A stretch of 64,000 nucleotides of DNA from NCBI RefSeq assembly GCF_009455635.1, contig NZ_QPER01000002.1:2170001-2234000 (forward strand). Direction: 5' to 3'. Origin of the DNA: Paraburkholderia agricolaris (GTDB lineage: Bacteria; Pseudomonadota; Gammaproteobacteria; Burkholderiales; Burkholderiaceae). Positions within the stretch are counted from its first letter, which is position 1, and the number at the start of each line of letters is the position of its first letter. The notes below the pieces were generated by a model, which was not told the origin of the DNA, did no database searches, and worked only from the letters and a program-made list of their open reading frames with translations. The position numbers were made by a program, and so were the translations under genes. Positions 55,062 to 64,000 of this stretch are shown piece after piece.

Positions 55062-56651
55062 TCAGGTCACCGGCGCCGGATTGAACAGCGTCAACGCATT
55101 GTGGAGCTTGAGCTTCTCCGCGCAAGTCTCTTTACGTCCGCTTGCGACGTCGAGCATCAGGCGGAACAACTCCCAACCCACGTCCTCAATTGTCGCTGCG
55201 CCGGTTGCAATAGTACCGGCGTTGATATCCATCAGATCGTGCCAGCGGCGCGCGAGATCGGAGCGCGTCGCGACCTTGATGACGGGCACTTCCGCGAGGC
55301 TGTACGGCGTGCCGCGGCCAGTCGTGAACACATGCAGGTTGATGCCCGCGGCAACCTGCAGCGTGCCGCAGATGAAATCGCTGGCCGGCGTGGCGGCGTA
55401 AATCAGGCCTTTCTGCCGGACCTTTTCACCGGGCGACAACACGCCGGAGATGGCCGAGTTGCCCGACTTGATGATCGAGCCCATCGCCTTTTCAACGATG
55501 TTCGACAAGCCGCCCTTCTTGTTGCCCGGCGTGGTGTTGGCGCTGCGGTCCGCGCCGCCGCGCTTCAGATAATCGTCGTACCACTGCATCTCGCGGATGA
55601 TCGCGGCAGCCACGTCCGGGTTGGCCGCGCGCGCGGTCAGTTGATCGACCCCGTCGCGCACTTCGGTCACTTCGGAGAACATCACCGTCGCGCCCGCGCG
55701 CACCAGCAGATCGGTGGCGAAACCCACAGCGGGATTCGCGGTCAGCCCGGAAAATGCGTCACTGCCGCCACATTGCACGCCAACCACCAGATCGGCAGCC
55801 GGGCAGGTTTCGCGGCGGCGATTGTTGAGCCGCTTCAGATGGCCATCGGCCATTCTCATGATCGACTCGATCATCGACTGGAAGCCGACGTGCGCGTCGT
55901 CCTGAAGCACTACCACGCCGCCGTTCAGGTCGGCTTCGACGTCGCCGATGTCGGCCACTTCGGCGACATTCGCCGCCGCGGCAATCGGAATCGTACCCGG
56001 CGGCATCAGGCGTTCGGGCTGCAGCTTCTCGCAACCGAGGCTGACCATCATCACCTCGCCGCCGAAGTTCGGATTCAGGCTGATGTTGCGTACGGTACGG
56101 ATCGGCACCATCGCGTCCGGCGCGTCGATCGCGACGCCGCAGCCATAGGTGTGCCCGAGGCTCACGACATCGTCGACATTCGGATAGAGCGGCAGCAGTT
56201 CAGCCTTGATACGCGTGACCGCATGCTGAACCACGTCGGCCACGCATTGCACCGTGGTCGTGATCGCCAGAATGTTGCGCGACCCGACCGAGCCGTCGGC
56301 ATTGCGATAACCCTCGAAGGTGAAGCCTTCCAGCGGCGGCATGTCCGGCGCCTTGATGGTGGCGATCGGCAGATCTTCGAGCCCGGGCGGACTCGGCATG
56401 CGGATCACGTGCTCGTTGATCCAGCTGCCCTTCGGCAGCGCCTTGAGCGCATAACCGATCACCACGTTATAGCGGATGACCTCGTCGCCTTCCGCGAAAT
56501 CGGCCAGCGCGACTTTGTGCCCTTGCGGAACACGCTCGCGCAGTGCAAGGCCATCGGGAAACACGGCGCCCTCTCCCAGACCGCCGTCGTTGACGACGAT
56601 CGCGACATTGTCATTGGGGTGAACGCGAATGTAGAGCGGGGTTTGTTCCAT
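55062..56651 (-). CDS. garD: Galactarate dehydratase
   Basis: A 529-residue enzyme of the altronate/galactarate dehydratase family that converts galactarate to 5-keto-4-deoxyglucarate. The N-terminal SAF domain (about 1-95: [29 protein letters not shown]) is followed by a central domain with [36 protein letters not shown] and [20 protein letters not shown], and a C-terminal domain with [20 protein letters not shown]. Altronate dehydratase shares this fold; the udh/kdgD/garL context makes galactarate the better call. The start at 56651 is an ATG before the SAF domain. It leads the garD-udh-SMP-30 operon; motif copy 3 lies 46-65 bp upstream. Confidence 0.92.
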   Translation of the reverse strand: MEQTPLYIRVHPNDNVAIVVNDGGLGEGAVFPDGLALRERVPQGHKVALADFAEGDEVIRYNVVIGYALKALPKGSWINEHVIRMPSPPGLEDLPIATIKAPDMPPLEGFTFEGYRNADGSVGSRNILAITTTVQCVADVVQHAVTRIKAELLPLYPNVDDVVSLGHTYGCGVAIDAPDAMVPIRTVRNISLNPNFGGEVMMVSLGCEKLQPERLMPPGTIPIAAAANVAEVADIGDVEADLNGGVVVLQDDAHVGFQSMIESIMRMADGHLKRLNNRRRETCPAADLVVGVQCGGSDAFSGLTANPAVGFATDLLVRAGATVMFSEVTEVRDGVDQLTARAANPDVAAAIIREMQWYDDYLKRGGADRSANTTPGNKKGGLSNIVEKAMGSIIKSGNSAISGVLSPGEKVRQKGLIYAATPASDFICGTLQVAAGINLHVFTTGRGTPYSLAEVPVIKVATRSDLARRWHDLMDINAGTIATGAATIEDVGWELFRLMLDVASGRKETCAEKLKLHNALTLFNPAPVT

Positions 56652-56696
56652 TACATCGATCCTTGTGGCGATTTCACGCCTGCTACGGCAATCATT

Positions 56697-56716
56697 CATA
56701 CGTCATCCTACAACAC
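56697..56716 (-). promoter_or_regulatory. Regulon motif copy 3 (garD side)
   Basis: On the minus strand: GTGTTGTAGGATGACGTATG. It lies just upstream of garD and mirrors copy 4 on the kdgD side of the same intergenic region. Confidence 0.7.
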
Positions 56717-56794
56717 GAAAGATTGCCCAGAGTTCCGTATTTACCCTATGACGAGCATTATGCCGTGAAAACCCCGTTGAGTTAGTCGATTCGT

Positions 56795-56814
56795 TGTTGT
56801 ACGATGACGTATAA
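56795..56814 (+). promoter_or_regulatory. Regulon motif copy 4 (kdgD side)
   Basis: TGTTGTACGATGACGTATAA, 75 bp before the kdgD start. With copy 3 it gives each divergent promoter its own site. Confidence 0.7.
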
Positions 56815-56888
56815 GAAATCTCAATTTCCAAGTACAACCTCTTACGGCCCCCTCTTACGGCCCCTATTCGACGCCCTGGATATTCATC

Positions 56889-57806
56889 ATGACGACACCG
56901 CAGGAACTGAAGCAGATCGTTTCCGAAGGCCTTCTGTCCTTCCCCGTTACCGACTTCGACGAACAAGGCGATTTTCGCGCCGATACCTATGCCGAGCGCC
57001 TCGAATGGCTCGCGCCGTACGGCGCTTCGGCACTGTTCGTTGCCGGCGGCACGGGTGAATTCTTCTCGCTCACGCATAACGACTACTCGAATGTCGTGCG
57101 CACTGCCACTGAAGTCTGCAAGGGCAAGGTGCCGATTCTCGCCGGCGCCGGCGGCCCGACCCGTGTGGCGATCGCCTACGCCCAGGAAGCGGAACGCCAC
57201 GGTGCAAACGGCATTCTGCTGATGCCGCACTACCTGACCGAAGCTTGTCAGGAAGGCATCGCGGCGCACGCGGAAGAAGTCTGCAAGTCGGTGCCGAACA
57301 TGGGCGTGATCATCTACAACCGCGCCAACTCCAAGCTTAACGCCGACATGCTCGAAGGGTTGGCCGAGCGCTGCCCCAATCTGATCGGCTTCAAGGACGG
57401 CGTGGGCGAGATCGAGAACATGGTGTCGATCCGCCGGCGTCTCGGCGACCGTTTCTCGTACCTCGGCGGCCTGCCGACCGCTGAAGTCTATGCCGCGGCC
57501 TACAAGGCGCTGGGCGTGCCGGTGTACTCGTCGGCCGTGTTCAACTTCATCCCGAAGACCGCGATGGACTTCTACCGCGCGATCGCCGCGGACGACCACG
57601 CGAGCGTCGGCAAGCTGATCGACGAATTCTTCCTGCCGTATCTGAAGATCCGCAACCGCCGCCAGGGCTACGCGGTCAGCATCGTAAAGGCCGGCGCGAA
57701 ACTCGTCGGTCACAGCGCGGGTCCGGTGCGTGCGCCGCTGACCGATCTGACCGAAGAAGAAATGGCGCAACTCGACGTGCTGATCAAGAAGCTCGGCGCG
57801 CAATAA
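56889..57806 (+). CDS. kdgD: 5-dehydro-4-deoxyglucarate dehydratase
   Basis: A 305-residue DHDPS/NAL-superfamily barrel enzyme that dehydrates and decarboxylates 5-keto-4-deoxyglucarate to 2,5-dioxovalerate and CO2. The Schiff-base Lys is Lys169 in IGFKDGVGE; the catalytic Tyr is Tyr143 in [24 protein letters not shown] (53-66) is the substrate carboxylate loop. Length and motifs fit KdgD rather than dihydrodipicolinate synthase. It diverges from garD and is followed by a strong terminator and the aldarate permease. Paired with the dioxovalerate dehydrogenase at 60414-61997. Confidence 0.94.
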   Translation: MTTPQELKQIVSEGLLSFPVTDFDEQGDFRADTYAERLEWLAPYGASALFVAGGTGEFFSLTHNDYSNVVRTATEVCKGKVPILAGAGGPTRVAIAYAQEAERHGANGILLMPHYLTEACQEGIAAHAEEVCKSVPNMGVIIYNRANSKLNADMLEGLAERCPNLIGFKDGVGEIENMVSIRRRLGDRFSYLGGLPTAEVYAAAYKALGVPVYSSAVFNFIPKTAMDFYRAIAADDHASVGKLIDEFFLPYLKIRNRRQGYAVSIVKAGAKLVGHSAGPVRAPLTDLTEEEMAQLDVLIKKLGAQ

Positions 57807-57921
57807 CGTATGTAGCCGCGCATCGCGTTGCACATGCAGTAACGCATGCAGCAGCGCACTGCAATGACGCAGTAAGGCGCCAGGCCGTGTGAAGCCGGAT
57901 CGCGCACAAGGCACCGCAAAG

Positions 57922-57956
57922 AGCGCCCGGGACGGCAACGTCGCCGGGCGCTTTTT
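57922..57956 (+). terminator. Rho-independent terminator between kdgD and MFS permease
   Basis: AGCGCCCGG (57922-57930) pairs with CCGGGCGCT (57943-57951), followed by TTTTT. It lies about 115 bp past the kdgD stop and just before the permease start, so it may also modulate read-through into the permease. Confidence 0.85.
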
Positions 57957-57982
57957 CACTGATAAAAATTCTGGAGATGGCG

Positions 57983-59335
57983 ATGGAAATAAGCCGCACC
58001 GCGAGCGCTGCGCATGTCGCAAAGCGCACCAAAGTCCGCTACGCGATTCTGCTGCTGATCTTTCTGATCACGACATTCAATTACGCGGACCGCGCCACGC
58101 TCTCGGTCACCGGGTCCGCGATGCGCGCCGAGTTCGGGCTCGATGCGATCCGGATGGGCTACATCTTCTCCGCATTCAGTTGGGCCTACGTGCTGTCGCA
58201 ACTGCCCGCAGGCTGGCTGCTCGACCGCTTCGGCGCACGGCGCGTCTACGCGGCGAGCATTTTCCTGTGGTCGTTGTTTACGCTGCTGCAAGGCTCGATC
58301 GGTTTGCTGGGCAGCGCGGCGGCCGCCGTCATCGCGCTGTTCGTGCTGCGCTTCGCAATGGGCGCGGCCGAATCGCCGGCCTTCCCGGCCAATGCGAAGG
58401 TCGTGGCCAGCTGGTTCCCGACCAACGAACGCGGCACCGCCTCAGCCATTTTCAATTCGGCGCAATACTTCGCGGCGGTTATTTTCACGCCGCTGATGGC
58501 ATGGCTGACCCACGCGTTCGGCTGGCATACGGTCTATCTCGTGATGGGCGCGGCCGGCCTGTTGCTCGCCCTCACCTGGCTGAAGGTGATGAAGAACCCC
58601 GCCGACCACCCACGCGTCTCGCGCGCCGAACTCGACTACATCGAACAGGGCGGCGGCGTGGTGAACGGGCACAGGAAAGCAGTCCAGACCGAGGACATCG
58701 CCGGCGCCGGCGGCTGGTCGCTGGTGCGTCAACTGCTAGGCAACCGCATGCTGCTCGGGGTCTATCTCGCGCAGTACTGCATCAATGTGCTGACCTACTT
58801 CTTCCTGACGTGGTTTCCGATCTACCTCGTCCAGGCGCGCGGTATGACGATTCTGCAAGCGGGTCTCGTCGCGTCGCTGCCTGCGATCTGCGGATTCTCT
58901 GGCGGCGTGCTCGGCGGCATTCTGTCCGACGGGCTGATCCGGCGCGGGCATTCGCTCACCATTGCACGCAAGGTGCCGATTGTCGGCGGCATGCTGCTGT
59001 CGGTGTGCATTATCGGCTGCAACTACGTGTCGACCGACTGGATCGTCGTCGCGCTCATGTCGCTGGCGTTTTTCGGCAAGGGCATCGGCGCGCTCGGCTG
59101 GGCCGTCGTGGCGGATACTTCGCCGAAGGAAGCGCTCGGTCTGTCGGGCGCCATCTTCAATATGTTCGGCAACGTCGCCGGCATCGTGACGCCCATCGTG
59201 ATCGGCTACCTCGTCGCGAAGACCGGCTCGTTCAACGGCGCGCTGGTTTTCGTCGGCCTGAATGCGTTGCTGACGGTGTTCAGCTACCTCGTGATCGTGA
59301 AAGACATCAAACGGGTCGAACTGCGCCTGAGCTAG
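57983..59335 (+). CDS. MFS aldarate/glucarate-type permease
   Basis: A 450-residue inner-membrane transporter of the anion:cation symporter family that includes GudP and GarP, importing glucarate or galactarate with protons. It has 12 predicted helices and family signatures FNYADRATLSVTGSAMRAEF (about 33-52), LPAGWLLDRFGARRVYAASI (the loop 2-3 motif) and GAAESPAFPANAKVVASWFP. Start: the ATG at 57983 is six bases past GGAG; an ATG at 57977 is too close to it. It follows kdgD. Thus substrate can enter either by this symporter or by the TRAP system. Confidence 0.92.
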   Translation: MEISRTASAAHVAKRTKVRYAILLLIFLITTFNYADRATLSVTGSAMRAEFGLDAIRMGYIFSAFSWAYVLSQLPAGWLLDRFGARRVYAASIFLWSLFTLLQGSIGLLGSAAAAVIALFVLRFAMGAAESPAFPANAKVVASWFPTNERGTASAIFNSAQYFAAVIFTPLMAWLTHAFGWHTVYLVMGAAGLLLALTWLKVMKNPADHPRVSRAELDYIEQGGGVVNGHRKAVQTEDIAGAGGWSLVRQLLGNRMLLGVYLAQYCINVLTYFFLTWFPIYLVQARGMTILQAGLVASLPAICGFSGGVLGGILSDGLIRRGHSLTIARKVPIVGGMLLSVCIIGCNYVSTDWIVVALMSLAFFGKGIGALGWAVVADTSPKEALGLSGAIFNMFGNVAGIVTPIVIGYLVAKTGSFNGALVFVGLNALLTVFSYLVIVKDIKRVELRLS

Positions 59336-59463
59336 CGCTCAGGCTGTTATCGTACTTCCCGGTGCAGTGCAGACAAAGCGGCCTGGCCGCCCGGCGTCTG
59401 AAACCGGGCATCGGCAACGCGTCTGACGCCGATGCCGAAAATGATCCGGCATTTATATAATCA

Positions 59464-59476
59464 GTCGTCAGACGAC
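59464..59476. promoter_or_regulatory. Palindrome overlapping the gntR promoter
   Basis: GTCGTC-A-GACGAC, a perfect 13-bp palindrome containing TCGTCAGACGA, which fits the FadR-type pattern TNGTNNNACNA. It lies directly before a TATAAT -10 box (59479-59484), an ideal place for autorepression. Confidence 0.65.
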
Positions 59477-59478
59477 GG

Positions 59479-59484
59479 TATAAT
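59479..59484 (+). promoter_or_regulatory. -10 box of the gntR-type regulator
   Basis: TATAAT, 47 bp before the ATG at 59532. No good -35 box is seen. Confidence 0.5.
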
Positions 59485-59531
59485 GAATCGCAGGAAGTAT
59501 CTGCAACTATCTGATTCGAGGGGCGTTTTCG

Positions 59532-60275
59532 ATGGCTACACCACTGGCATCCGCGGCACCGCCACGACGCGCGCGCAATCTTGCCGAGTTTGTCGTCAGC
59601 TACGTCACCGAGCAAATCGCGTCCAACGCCTTGAAGCCCGGCGACAAGCTGCCGACCGAGTCGCAACTGATGGTCACGCTGAGCGTGAGCCGCACCGTCA
59701 TCCGCGAGGCAATTTCACGCTTGCAGGCGGGCAAGATCATTGAGACGCGTCACGGCATCGGCAGTTTCGTGCTGGAGCCGCAGCGCGAAAAGCTGGGCAT
59801 CGACATGGTGCCCGCCACCACCTTGCGCGACGTGCTGTCGATCCTGGAACTGCGCATCAGCCTCGAAACGGAATGCGCCGGCCTTGCCGCTCAACGGGCC
59901 AAGCCGGACGACCTCGCGCGCATGCGCACCGCGCTCGACGCGATCGAAGCCACCCGCCACAACGGGCTGGATAGCGTCGACGCCGACCTGCAATTCCATA
60001 TCTCCGTGGCGCGCGCAACCGGCAACCGGTATTTCGTCGACATCCTCACGCAAATGGGCAGCGCGCTGATCCCGCGCAACCGGCTCGATTCGGCGGGAAT
60101 CGCGCGGGCCGAACCCGATGCGTATCTGTCGCTCGTCAATCTGGAACACGAGAGCATTCTCGAAGCGATCACGCGCCACGACGCCGAAGGCGCGCGTGCC
60201 GCGATGCGCATGCATCTGTCCAATAGCCGCGAGCGGCTGCGGCGCGCCAATGAAAACGCGGAAGCAAATAGCTGA
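59532..60275 (+). CDS. FadR-subfamily GntR regulator of the aldarate/hexuronate genes
   Basis: A 247-residue GntR-family regulator. The winged helix spans about 18-82 (AEFVVSYVTEQIASNALKPG, LPTESQLMVTLSVSRTVIRE, AISRLQAGKIIETRHGIGSF) and the C-terminal FCD domain has metal-binding residues: an Asp/His pattern in DADLQFHISVARATGNRYFV and VNLEHESILEAITRHDAEGA. FCD domains sense organic acids through a bound metal. It lies inside the aldarate cluster between the permease and the dehydrogenase. A GguR-type regulator of the same subfamily is known for hexuronate pathways in proteobacteria; this gene is a likely equivalent. Palindrome 59464-59476 suggests autoregulation. Confidence 0.9.
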   Translation: MATPLASAAPPRRARNLAEFVVSYVTEQIASNALKPGDKLPTESQLMVTLSVSRTVIREAISRLQAGKIIETRHGIGSFVLEPQREKLGIDMVPATTLRDVLSILELRISLETECAGLAAQRAKPDDLARMRTALDAIEATRHNGLDSVDADLQFHISVARATGNRYFVDILTQMGSALIPRNRLDSAGIARAEPDAYLSLVNLEHESILEAITRHDAEGARAAMRMHLSNSRERLRRANENAEANS

Positions 60276-60297
60276 AACGTTGCGCTGCACGTAAAAG

Positions 60298-60330
60298 AAA
60301 ATGGACGGGATATCCCGTCCATTTTTTTAT
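60298..60330. terminator. Bidirectional terminator between gntR and dehydrogenase
   Basis: ATGGACGGGA (60301-60310) pairs with TCCCGTCCAT (60313-60322), with A-rich sequence to the left and a seven-base T-run to the right. Both strands read as stem plus T-run, fitting the two convergent genes. Confidence 0.85.
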
Positions 60331-60371
60331 CTTGCGCGCCGGCGCCCACTCCTCAGGCGCCGCTCACACAT

Positions 60372-60423
60372 CACTTAGCTATGCCACTTAACTACAGCAC
60401 TTAACTGCGCCACTTAACTGCGC
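60372..60423. repeat. Four tandem 13-bp units over the dehydrogenase stop codon
   Basis: CACTTAGCTATGC (60372), CACTTAACTACAG (60385), CACTTAACTGCGC (60398) and CACTTAACTGCGC (60411). The last two are identical. The stop codon of the dehydrogenase (complement of 60414-60416) lies in the last unit, so the copies downstream of it repeat the gene's own terminal bases. Confidence 0.85.
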
Positions 60424-61997
60424 GTAATCTCGCCATCGCGACGACGCCACAAATCCAGCGGATTGCTGTCGGCCAGCGCCACCGGCAGCAGATCGGCCGG
60501 GAAATCCTGATAGCACACCGGCCGCAGGAAGCGCTCGATCGAGGTCGTCCCCACTGACGTCGCACGGCTATCGGAGGTGGCCGGGAACGGCCCGCCGTGC
60601 ACCATCGCGTGCGAAACCTCGACGCCGGTCGGGAAACCATTGACCAGAATCCGGCCCGCCTTGCGCTCGAGAATCGGCACCAGCTTCTTCGCCGCCGGCA
60701 GATCCGCGCTATCCATTTGCACCGTGGCGGTCAACTGACCAGCAAAGTGCTCGGCCACCGCGAGCAATTCCTGCTCGTCCTTGCAACGCACGATGGTCGA
60801 CGCCGGTCCGAAAACCTCGTCCTCCAGCGCCGGTGTAGAGAGGAACGTCAGCGCATCGGTCACGAACAACGCCGCGCGCGCCTGCGTGGGACCCGTTGCA
60901 TCAACGCCTTGCGCAAGCGTTTCGACACCGCGGGTTGCCGCCAGTTTGCCCTCGCCCTCCTCATAAGCGGCGTGAATGCCGGCCGTGAGCATGGTCTGCG
61001 CCGGCTTGCCGCTCAGTGCTTCGGATGCCGTGGCAATGAAGCCTTTGAGCGCGTCGCTATCCACGGCGATCGCGAGCCCCGGGTTGGTACAGAACTGCCC
61101 TGCGCCCAACACCAGCGAATCGACAAAGCCACGCGCGATGGCATCGCCGCGTTTCGACAGTGCATTCGACAGAAGAAACACCGGGTTGATGCTGCTCATT
61201 TCCGCGTAAACCGGAATCGGCTCGGCCCGGGCAGCCGCGACGCGCATCAGCGACGTACCGCCCGCGCGCGAACCCGTGAAGCCCACCGCCTTGATGGCCG
61301 GATGCGCGACCAGCGCTTCACCGACGGAATTGCCCGCGCCGACGATCAGCGAGAACACGCCTTCCGGCAAGTCCATATCCTTTGCGACCTGTTGAATCAC
61401 ACGGCCGACCATCTCCGAGGTACCGAGGTGTGCGCGATGTGCCTTCACCACCACCGGACAACCCGCCGCGAGCGCCGCTGCGGTATCGCCGCCCGCCACC
61501 GAAAACGCGAGCGGGAAGTTGCTTGCGCCGAACACCGCGACCGGGCCCAGCGGGATTTTTTGCATCCGCAGATCGGAGCGCGGCAAAGGCTTGCGCTCGG
61601 GCAACGGCGAATCGAGCGTGGCGGCAAGCCATTGGCCGGCGCGTACGACTTGTGCGAACAGTTTGAGCTGGCCCGTCGTGCGGCCACGCTCGCCTTCGAG
61701 ACGCGCTTTCGGCAGGCCCGATTCTTCGTGCGCGCGCTGGATCAGCGTGTCGCCGAGCGCCGTGATGCCATCCGCGATACGCTCGAGAAACTCGGCACGC
61801 ACCGTGAGCGGCAGATGCCGGTAGGGGTCGAACGCTTGCTGCGCGAGTTCGCAGGCGCGTTCGACATTCGCGACCGAGCCGCTGCCGAACACCGGCTCGG
61901 CGATCTCGGCGCCCGTGGCGGGATTGAACGCGCGCAAGGGTTTTTCCTCGCCGCGCACTGCTTTGCGGCCAATCAGCATTTCGCCGGTAATAGACAT
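60414..61997 (-). CDS. 2,5-dioxovalerate (alpha-ketoglutarate semialdehyde) dehydrogenase
   Basis: A 527-residue aldehyde dehydrogenase oxidising 2,5-dioxovalerate to 2-oxoglutarate with NAD(P)+. Catalytic residues are Cys303 in [10 protein letters not shown] and Glu266 in [10 protein letters not shown]; the cofactor region [20 protein letters not shown] (155-174) and GFTGSRAGG follow the family. KGSADH-type enzymes of this length carry the same QFCTNPG. It completes the KdgD branch. Motif copy 5 lies 28-47 bp upstream of its start. It converges on gntR with a bidirectional terminator. Confidence 0.94.
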   Translation of the reverse strand: MSITGEMLIGRKAVRGEEKPLRAFNPATGAEIAEPVFGSGSVANVERACELAQQAFDPYRHLPLTVRAEFLERIADGITALGDTLIQRAHEESGLPKARLEGERGRTTGQLKLFAQVVRAGQWLAATLDSPLPERKPLPRSDLRMQKIPLGPVAVFGASNFPLAFSVAGGDTAAALAAGCPVVVKAHRAHLGTSEMVGRVIQQVAKDMDLPEGVFSLIVGAGNSVGEALVAHPAIKAVGFTGSRAGGTSLMRVAAARAEPIPVYAEMSSINPVFLLSNALSKRGDAIARGFVDSLVLGAGQFCTNPGLAIAVDSDALKGFIATASEALSGKPAQTMLTAGIHAAYEEGEGKLAATRGVETLAQGVDATGPTQARAALFVTDALTFLSTPALEDEVFGPASTIVRCKDEQELLAVAEHFAGQLTATVQMDSADLPAAKKLVPILERKAGRILVNGFPTGVEVSHAMVHGGPFPATSDSRATSVGTTSIERFLRPVCYQDFPADLLPVALADSNPLDLWRRRDGEITRS

Positions 61998-62024
61998 TTT
62001 GCTTTCCTTGGATGGACGTCTCAG

Positions 62025-62044
62025 ATATAGGTCATCCTACAACA
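62025..62044 (-). promoter_or_regulatory. Regulon motif copy 5 (dehydrogenase side)
   Basis: On the minus strand: TGTTGTAGGATGACCTATAT. It lies just upstream of the dioxovalerate dehydrogenase start and closely matches copy 3. Confidence 0.7.
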
Positions 62045-62141
62045 TTGAGTACCCCTCGCGCAACCAGAAACCCTTGTCAGATGAGGAATTCGGGTTTACG
62101 TGGCAGTTACAAGCGAACGGGCCGATGCTAATCTTTGCCAA

Positions 62142-62160
62142 GACGTACGACAACTTATAA
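62142..62160 (+). promoter_or_regulatory. Regulon motif copy 6 (garL side)
   Basis: GACGTACGACAACTTATAA, the most divergent copy, keeping GTACGAC, AC and TAT in the right spacing. It lies 64 bp before the garL start. Confidence 0.55.
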
Positions 62161-62224
62161 CATTCGCTTCAGCAACTGTCGGTGCTTGCCCCTCTTAATC
62201 GCAGTTCAAGGAGACATCATCCCC

Positions 62225-63025
62225 ATGACAGCCGCCACCCCTTATCAGCCCCTACCCAATAGCTTTCGCCACGCCGTGTGCGGCGGCGAAACCCTGATCG
62301 GCTGCTGGGCCTCGCTTGCCAGCCCGATTGTCACGGAACTGCTCGGCGTCATCGGCTTCGACTGGATGCTGCTCGATGCGGAACACGCGCCGAACGACGT
62401 TCTCACTTTGATCCCCCAGTTGATGGCGCTCAAGGACAGCCCGAGCGCGCCGGTGGTACGGCCGCCTGCCAACGACAGCGTATTCATCAAGCGGCTGCTG
62501 GATAGCGGCTTTTCGAATTTTCTGGTGCCATTCGTCGATAGCGCCGAAGACGCGCAGCGCGCCGTCGCCGCGACGCGTTACCCGCCGCAAGGTATCCGCG
62601 GCGTCTCGGTGAGTCACCGGGGCAACCGCTATGGAACGGTCGCCAACTACTTCGACGTCGCCAACGACAACGTCTGCGTGATCGTTCAGATCGAAAGCCG
62701 CAAGGCCATCGACAACATTGACGAGATTCTCGCCGTGGACGGCGTCGATGCCGTTTTCGTCGGACCGTCCGATCTCGCGGTCGCCTACGGCCATATCGGC
62801 AACCCGAACCACCCCGACGTGCAGCAAGCAATCGCGCACGTCTTCGAACGCGCTCAGGCGGCCGGCAAGCCGAGCGGCATCCTCGCCCCCGTGCAGGCCG
62901 ACGCGGAGCGCTATCTCTCGATGGGTTGCCGCGTCGTCGCGGTCTGTGCGGATATGGGGCTGCTAAAAACCGCCGCACAGACGGTTCAACAACACTTCAT
63001 GCAGAAACAGGCGGACCGCAAGTAA
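62225..63025 (+). CDS. garL: 5-keto-4-deoxy-D-glucarate aldolase (HpcH/HpaI family)
   Basis: A 266-residue class II (metal-dependent) aldolase that splits 5-keto-4-deoxyglucarate into pyruvate and tartronate semialdehyde. HpcH/HpaI signatures: [16 protein letters not shown] (catalytic His and metal contact, about 41-56), [19 protein letters not shown] (substrate Arg), [20 protein letters not shown] (Glu metal ligand) and [13 protein letters not shown] (Asp metal ligand). The ATG at 62225 follows AAGGAG at 62208-62213. It precedes garR by 32 bp, giving the pyruvate-forming branch. Confidence 0.9.
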   Translation: MTAATPYQPLPNSFRHAVCGGETLIGCWASLASPIVTELLGVIGFDWMLLDAEHAPNDVLTLIPQLMALKDSPSAPVVRPPANDSVFIKRLLDSGFSNFLVPFVDSAEDAQRAVAATRYPPQGIRGVSVSHRGNRYGTVANYFDVANDNVCVIVQIESRKAIDNIDEILAVDGVDAVFVGPSDLAVAYGHIGNPNHPDVQQAIAHVFERAQAAGKPSGILAPVQADAERYLSMGCRVVAVCADMGLLKTAAQTVQQHFMQKQADRK

Positions 63026-63057
63026 AGACGGCCGCCATGACATCCACGGAGCATTCC

Positions 63058-63951
63058 ATGCAAAAAGCAGGCTTTATCGGACTCGGCATCATGGGCAAGC
63101 CCATGGCCGCCAACCTTCTCAAGAACGGCGTCGCCCTTGCCGCGTTCACGCGCAGCGGCGTGCCCGATGAACTCACCCAAGCCGGCGCGATCGCATGCGA
63201 CAGCCCGGCCGCCGTGGCCGCGCATGCCGACGTGATCTTCGTCATGGTGCCGGACACGCCGGACGTCGAACGCGTGCTGTTTGGCGAACAGGGACTCGCG
63301 GATGCGTTGCGCCCCGGACAGATCGTGGTCGACATGAGCTCGATTTCGCCGATGGCCACGCGCGACTTCGCGGCCCGCGTGCGTGAGCACGGCGCGGACT
63401 ATCTCGACGCACCGGTTTCCGGTGGCGAGGTCGGCGCCAAGGCCGGCTCGCTGACCATCATGGTAGGCGGCGAAACAGCCACCTTCGAGAGCGTCAAGCC
63501 GCTCTTCGACATGATGGGCAAGAACGTCACGCTGATCGGCGGCGTCGGCGCGGGCCAGGTGTGCAAGGTGGCCAATCAGGTGATCGTCGCCGCGACGATT
63601 GAAGCTGTCGGCGAAGCGCTGTTGCTCGCTTCCAAGGCCGGCGTCGATCCGGCACGCGTGCGCGAAGCGTTGATGGGCGGCTTTGCGTCCTCGCGCATTC
63701 TCGAAGTACACGGCGAACGGATGACGAAGCGCACCTTCGACCCGGGTTTTCGCATCGAGCTTCACCAGAAGGACCTGAATCTCGCGCTCTCGACTGCTCA
63801 GGCACTTGGCGTCTCCTTGCCGAATACGGCCACCTGCCAGGCGCTCTTCAACGCCTGCGTGGCGCATGGCGGTAAAGCATGGGATCACTCGGCCATGGTT
63901 CGTGCGCTCGAAATACTCGCCAATCACGAAATCGGCCAGCAAACCGCCTAA
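63058..63951 (+). CDS. garR: Tartronate semialdehyde reductase
   Basis: A 297-residue beta-hydroxyacid dehydrogenase reducing tartronate semialdehyde to D-glycerate. It begins with KAGFIGLGIMGKPMAANLLK (Rossmann, about 3-22), contains the substrate signature DAPVSGGEVGAKAGSLTIMV (about 116-135) and the catalytic Lys in CKVANQVIVAATIEAVGEAL, and continues with the C-terminal helices (KDLNLALSTAQALG). The ATG at 63058 has GGAG six bases upstream; an ATG at 63037 is possible. It follows garL in one transcript. Other hydroxyisobutyrate-type dehydrogenases share the fold, but the context fixes the role. Confidence 0.93.
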   Translation: MQKAGFIGLGIMGKPMAANLLKNGVALAAFTRSGVPDELTQAGAIACDSPAAVAAHADVIFVMVPDTPDVERVLFGEQGLADALRPGQIVVDMSSISPMATRDFAARVREHGADYLDAPVSGGEVGAKAGSLTIMVGGETATFESVKPLFDMMGKNVTLIGGVGAGQVCKVANQVIVAATIEAVGEALLLASKAGVDPARVREALMGGFASSRILEVHGERMTKRTFDPGFRIELHQKDLNLALSTAQALGVSLPNTATCQALFNACVAHGGKAWDHSAMVRALEILANHEIGQQTA

Positions 63952-64000
63952 CCCAACCGACCCGGCTCCCAGCGCCGCCCCACTCTCTATGCAAATAGAA

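Noticed and set aside
55101..56768. 555-codon plus-strand open frame
   Set aside because: It is the antisense of garD, whose family motifs are clear; the antisense translation is Arg/His-rich with no recognisable domain.
57889..59460. 523-codon plus-strand open frame
   Set aside because: A shifted frame of the MFS permease; the permease frame has transmembrane segments and family motifs and this one does not.

Overview
The window is GC-rich, gene-dense chromosomal DNA of a betaproteobacterium, most likely Paraburkholderia or a close Burkholderiaceae relative. The evidence is the high GC3 coding style with long antisense shadow frames, a Burkholderia-type general porin, a Zur with a C-terminal Cys pair, many solute-binding proteins and regulators, and an aldarate/hexuronate catabolic block of the kind found in these soil and plant-associated bacteria. 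This is inferred from gene content; no rRNA, tRNA, insertion sequence, prophage or CRISPR array was seen.

Layout. 1-5.0 kb: zwf (cut by the window edge), a two-gene trans-3-hydroxy-L-proline module (dehydratase plus pyrroline-2-carboxylate reductase), a TVGYGD potassium channel with an RCK domain, and a small Cys-rich exported protein. 5.1-7.7 kb: a C39-peptidase-like protein ending in twelve 9-bp repeats, divergent from a hipBA toxin-antitoxin pair across a long palindromic operator. 8-11.3 kb: a BetR-HTH/receiver protein facing a hybrid histidine kinase that overlaps a degenerate molybdopterin-fold exported protein. 11.5-21.3 kb: a phosphoribosyltransferase-HAD fusion, a NERD/SF1 helicase, two GSTs, zur, a receiver protein, a TetR/DHA2 efflux pair and a zinc-ribbon membrane protein. 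21.4-26 kb: an orphan TAXI solute-binding protein, a MocR regulator divergent from an EamA transporter, and an RpiR regulator. 26-34.8 kb: a branched-chain-type ABC importer with a fused LivH-LivM permease, divergent from lysR, a flavoprotein and two carboxymuconolactone-decarboxylase-type proteins. 35-40.7 kb: acetyltransferase, DUF1176, MerR, an orphan sulfonate-type binding protein and MscS. 40.9-45.9 kb: a Baeyer-Villiger monooxygenase, SDR, diiron-like hydrolase and alpha/beta hydrolase operon, convergent with a glycolipid-binding-like gene. 46.2-48.2 kb: urea transporter, class II aldolase and tautomerase.

48.3-64 kb is one functional unit for hexuronate and aldarate use. A porin and a TRAP transporter (dctPQM) bring substrate in. 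Uronate dehydrogenase and an SMP-30 lactonase oxidise hexuronates to aldarates. GarD dehydrates galactarate to 5-keto-4-deoxyglucarate. From there the cluster encodes both known branches: KdgD plus a 2,5-dioxovalerate dehydrogenase to 2-oxoglutarate, and GarL plus GarR to pyruvate and glycerate. An MFS aldarate permease and a FadR-type GntR regulator complete it. Six copies of a shared motif (core TTGTACGAYGAC, then RTAT) sit in the control regions of the transport, dehydratase, dehydrogenase and aldolase operons, and a related palindrome lies upstream of the gntR gene. This regulon, readable directly from the sequence, is the strongest finding.
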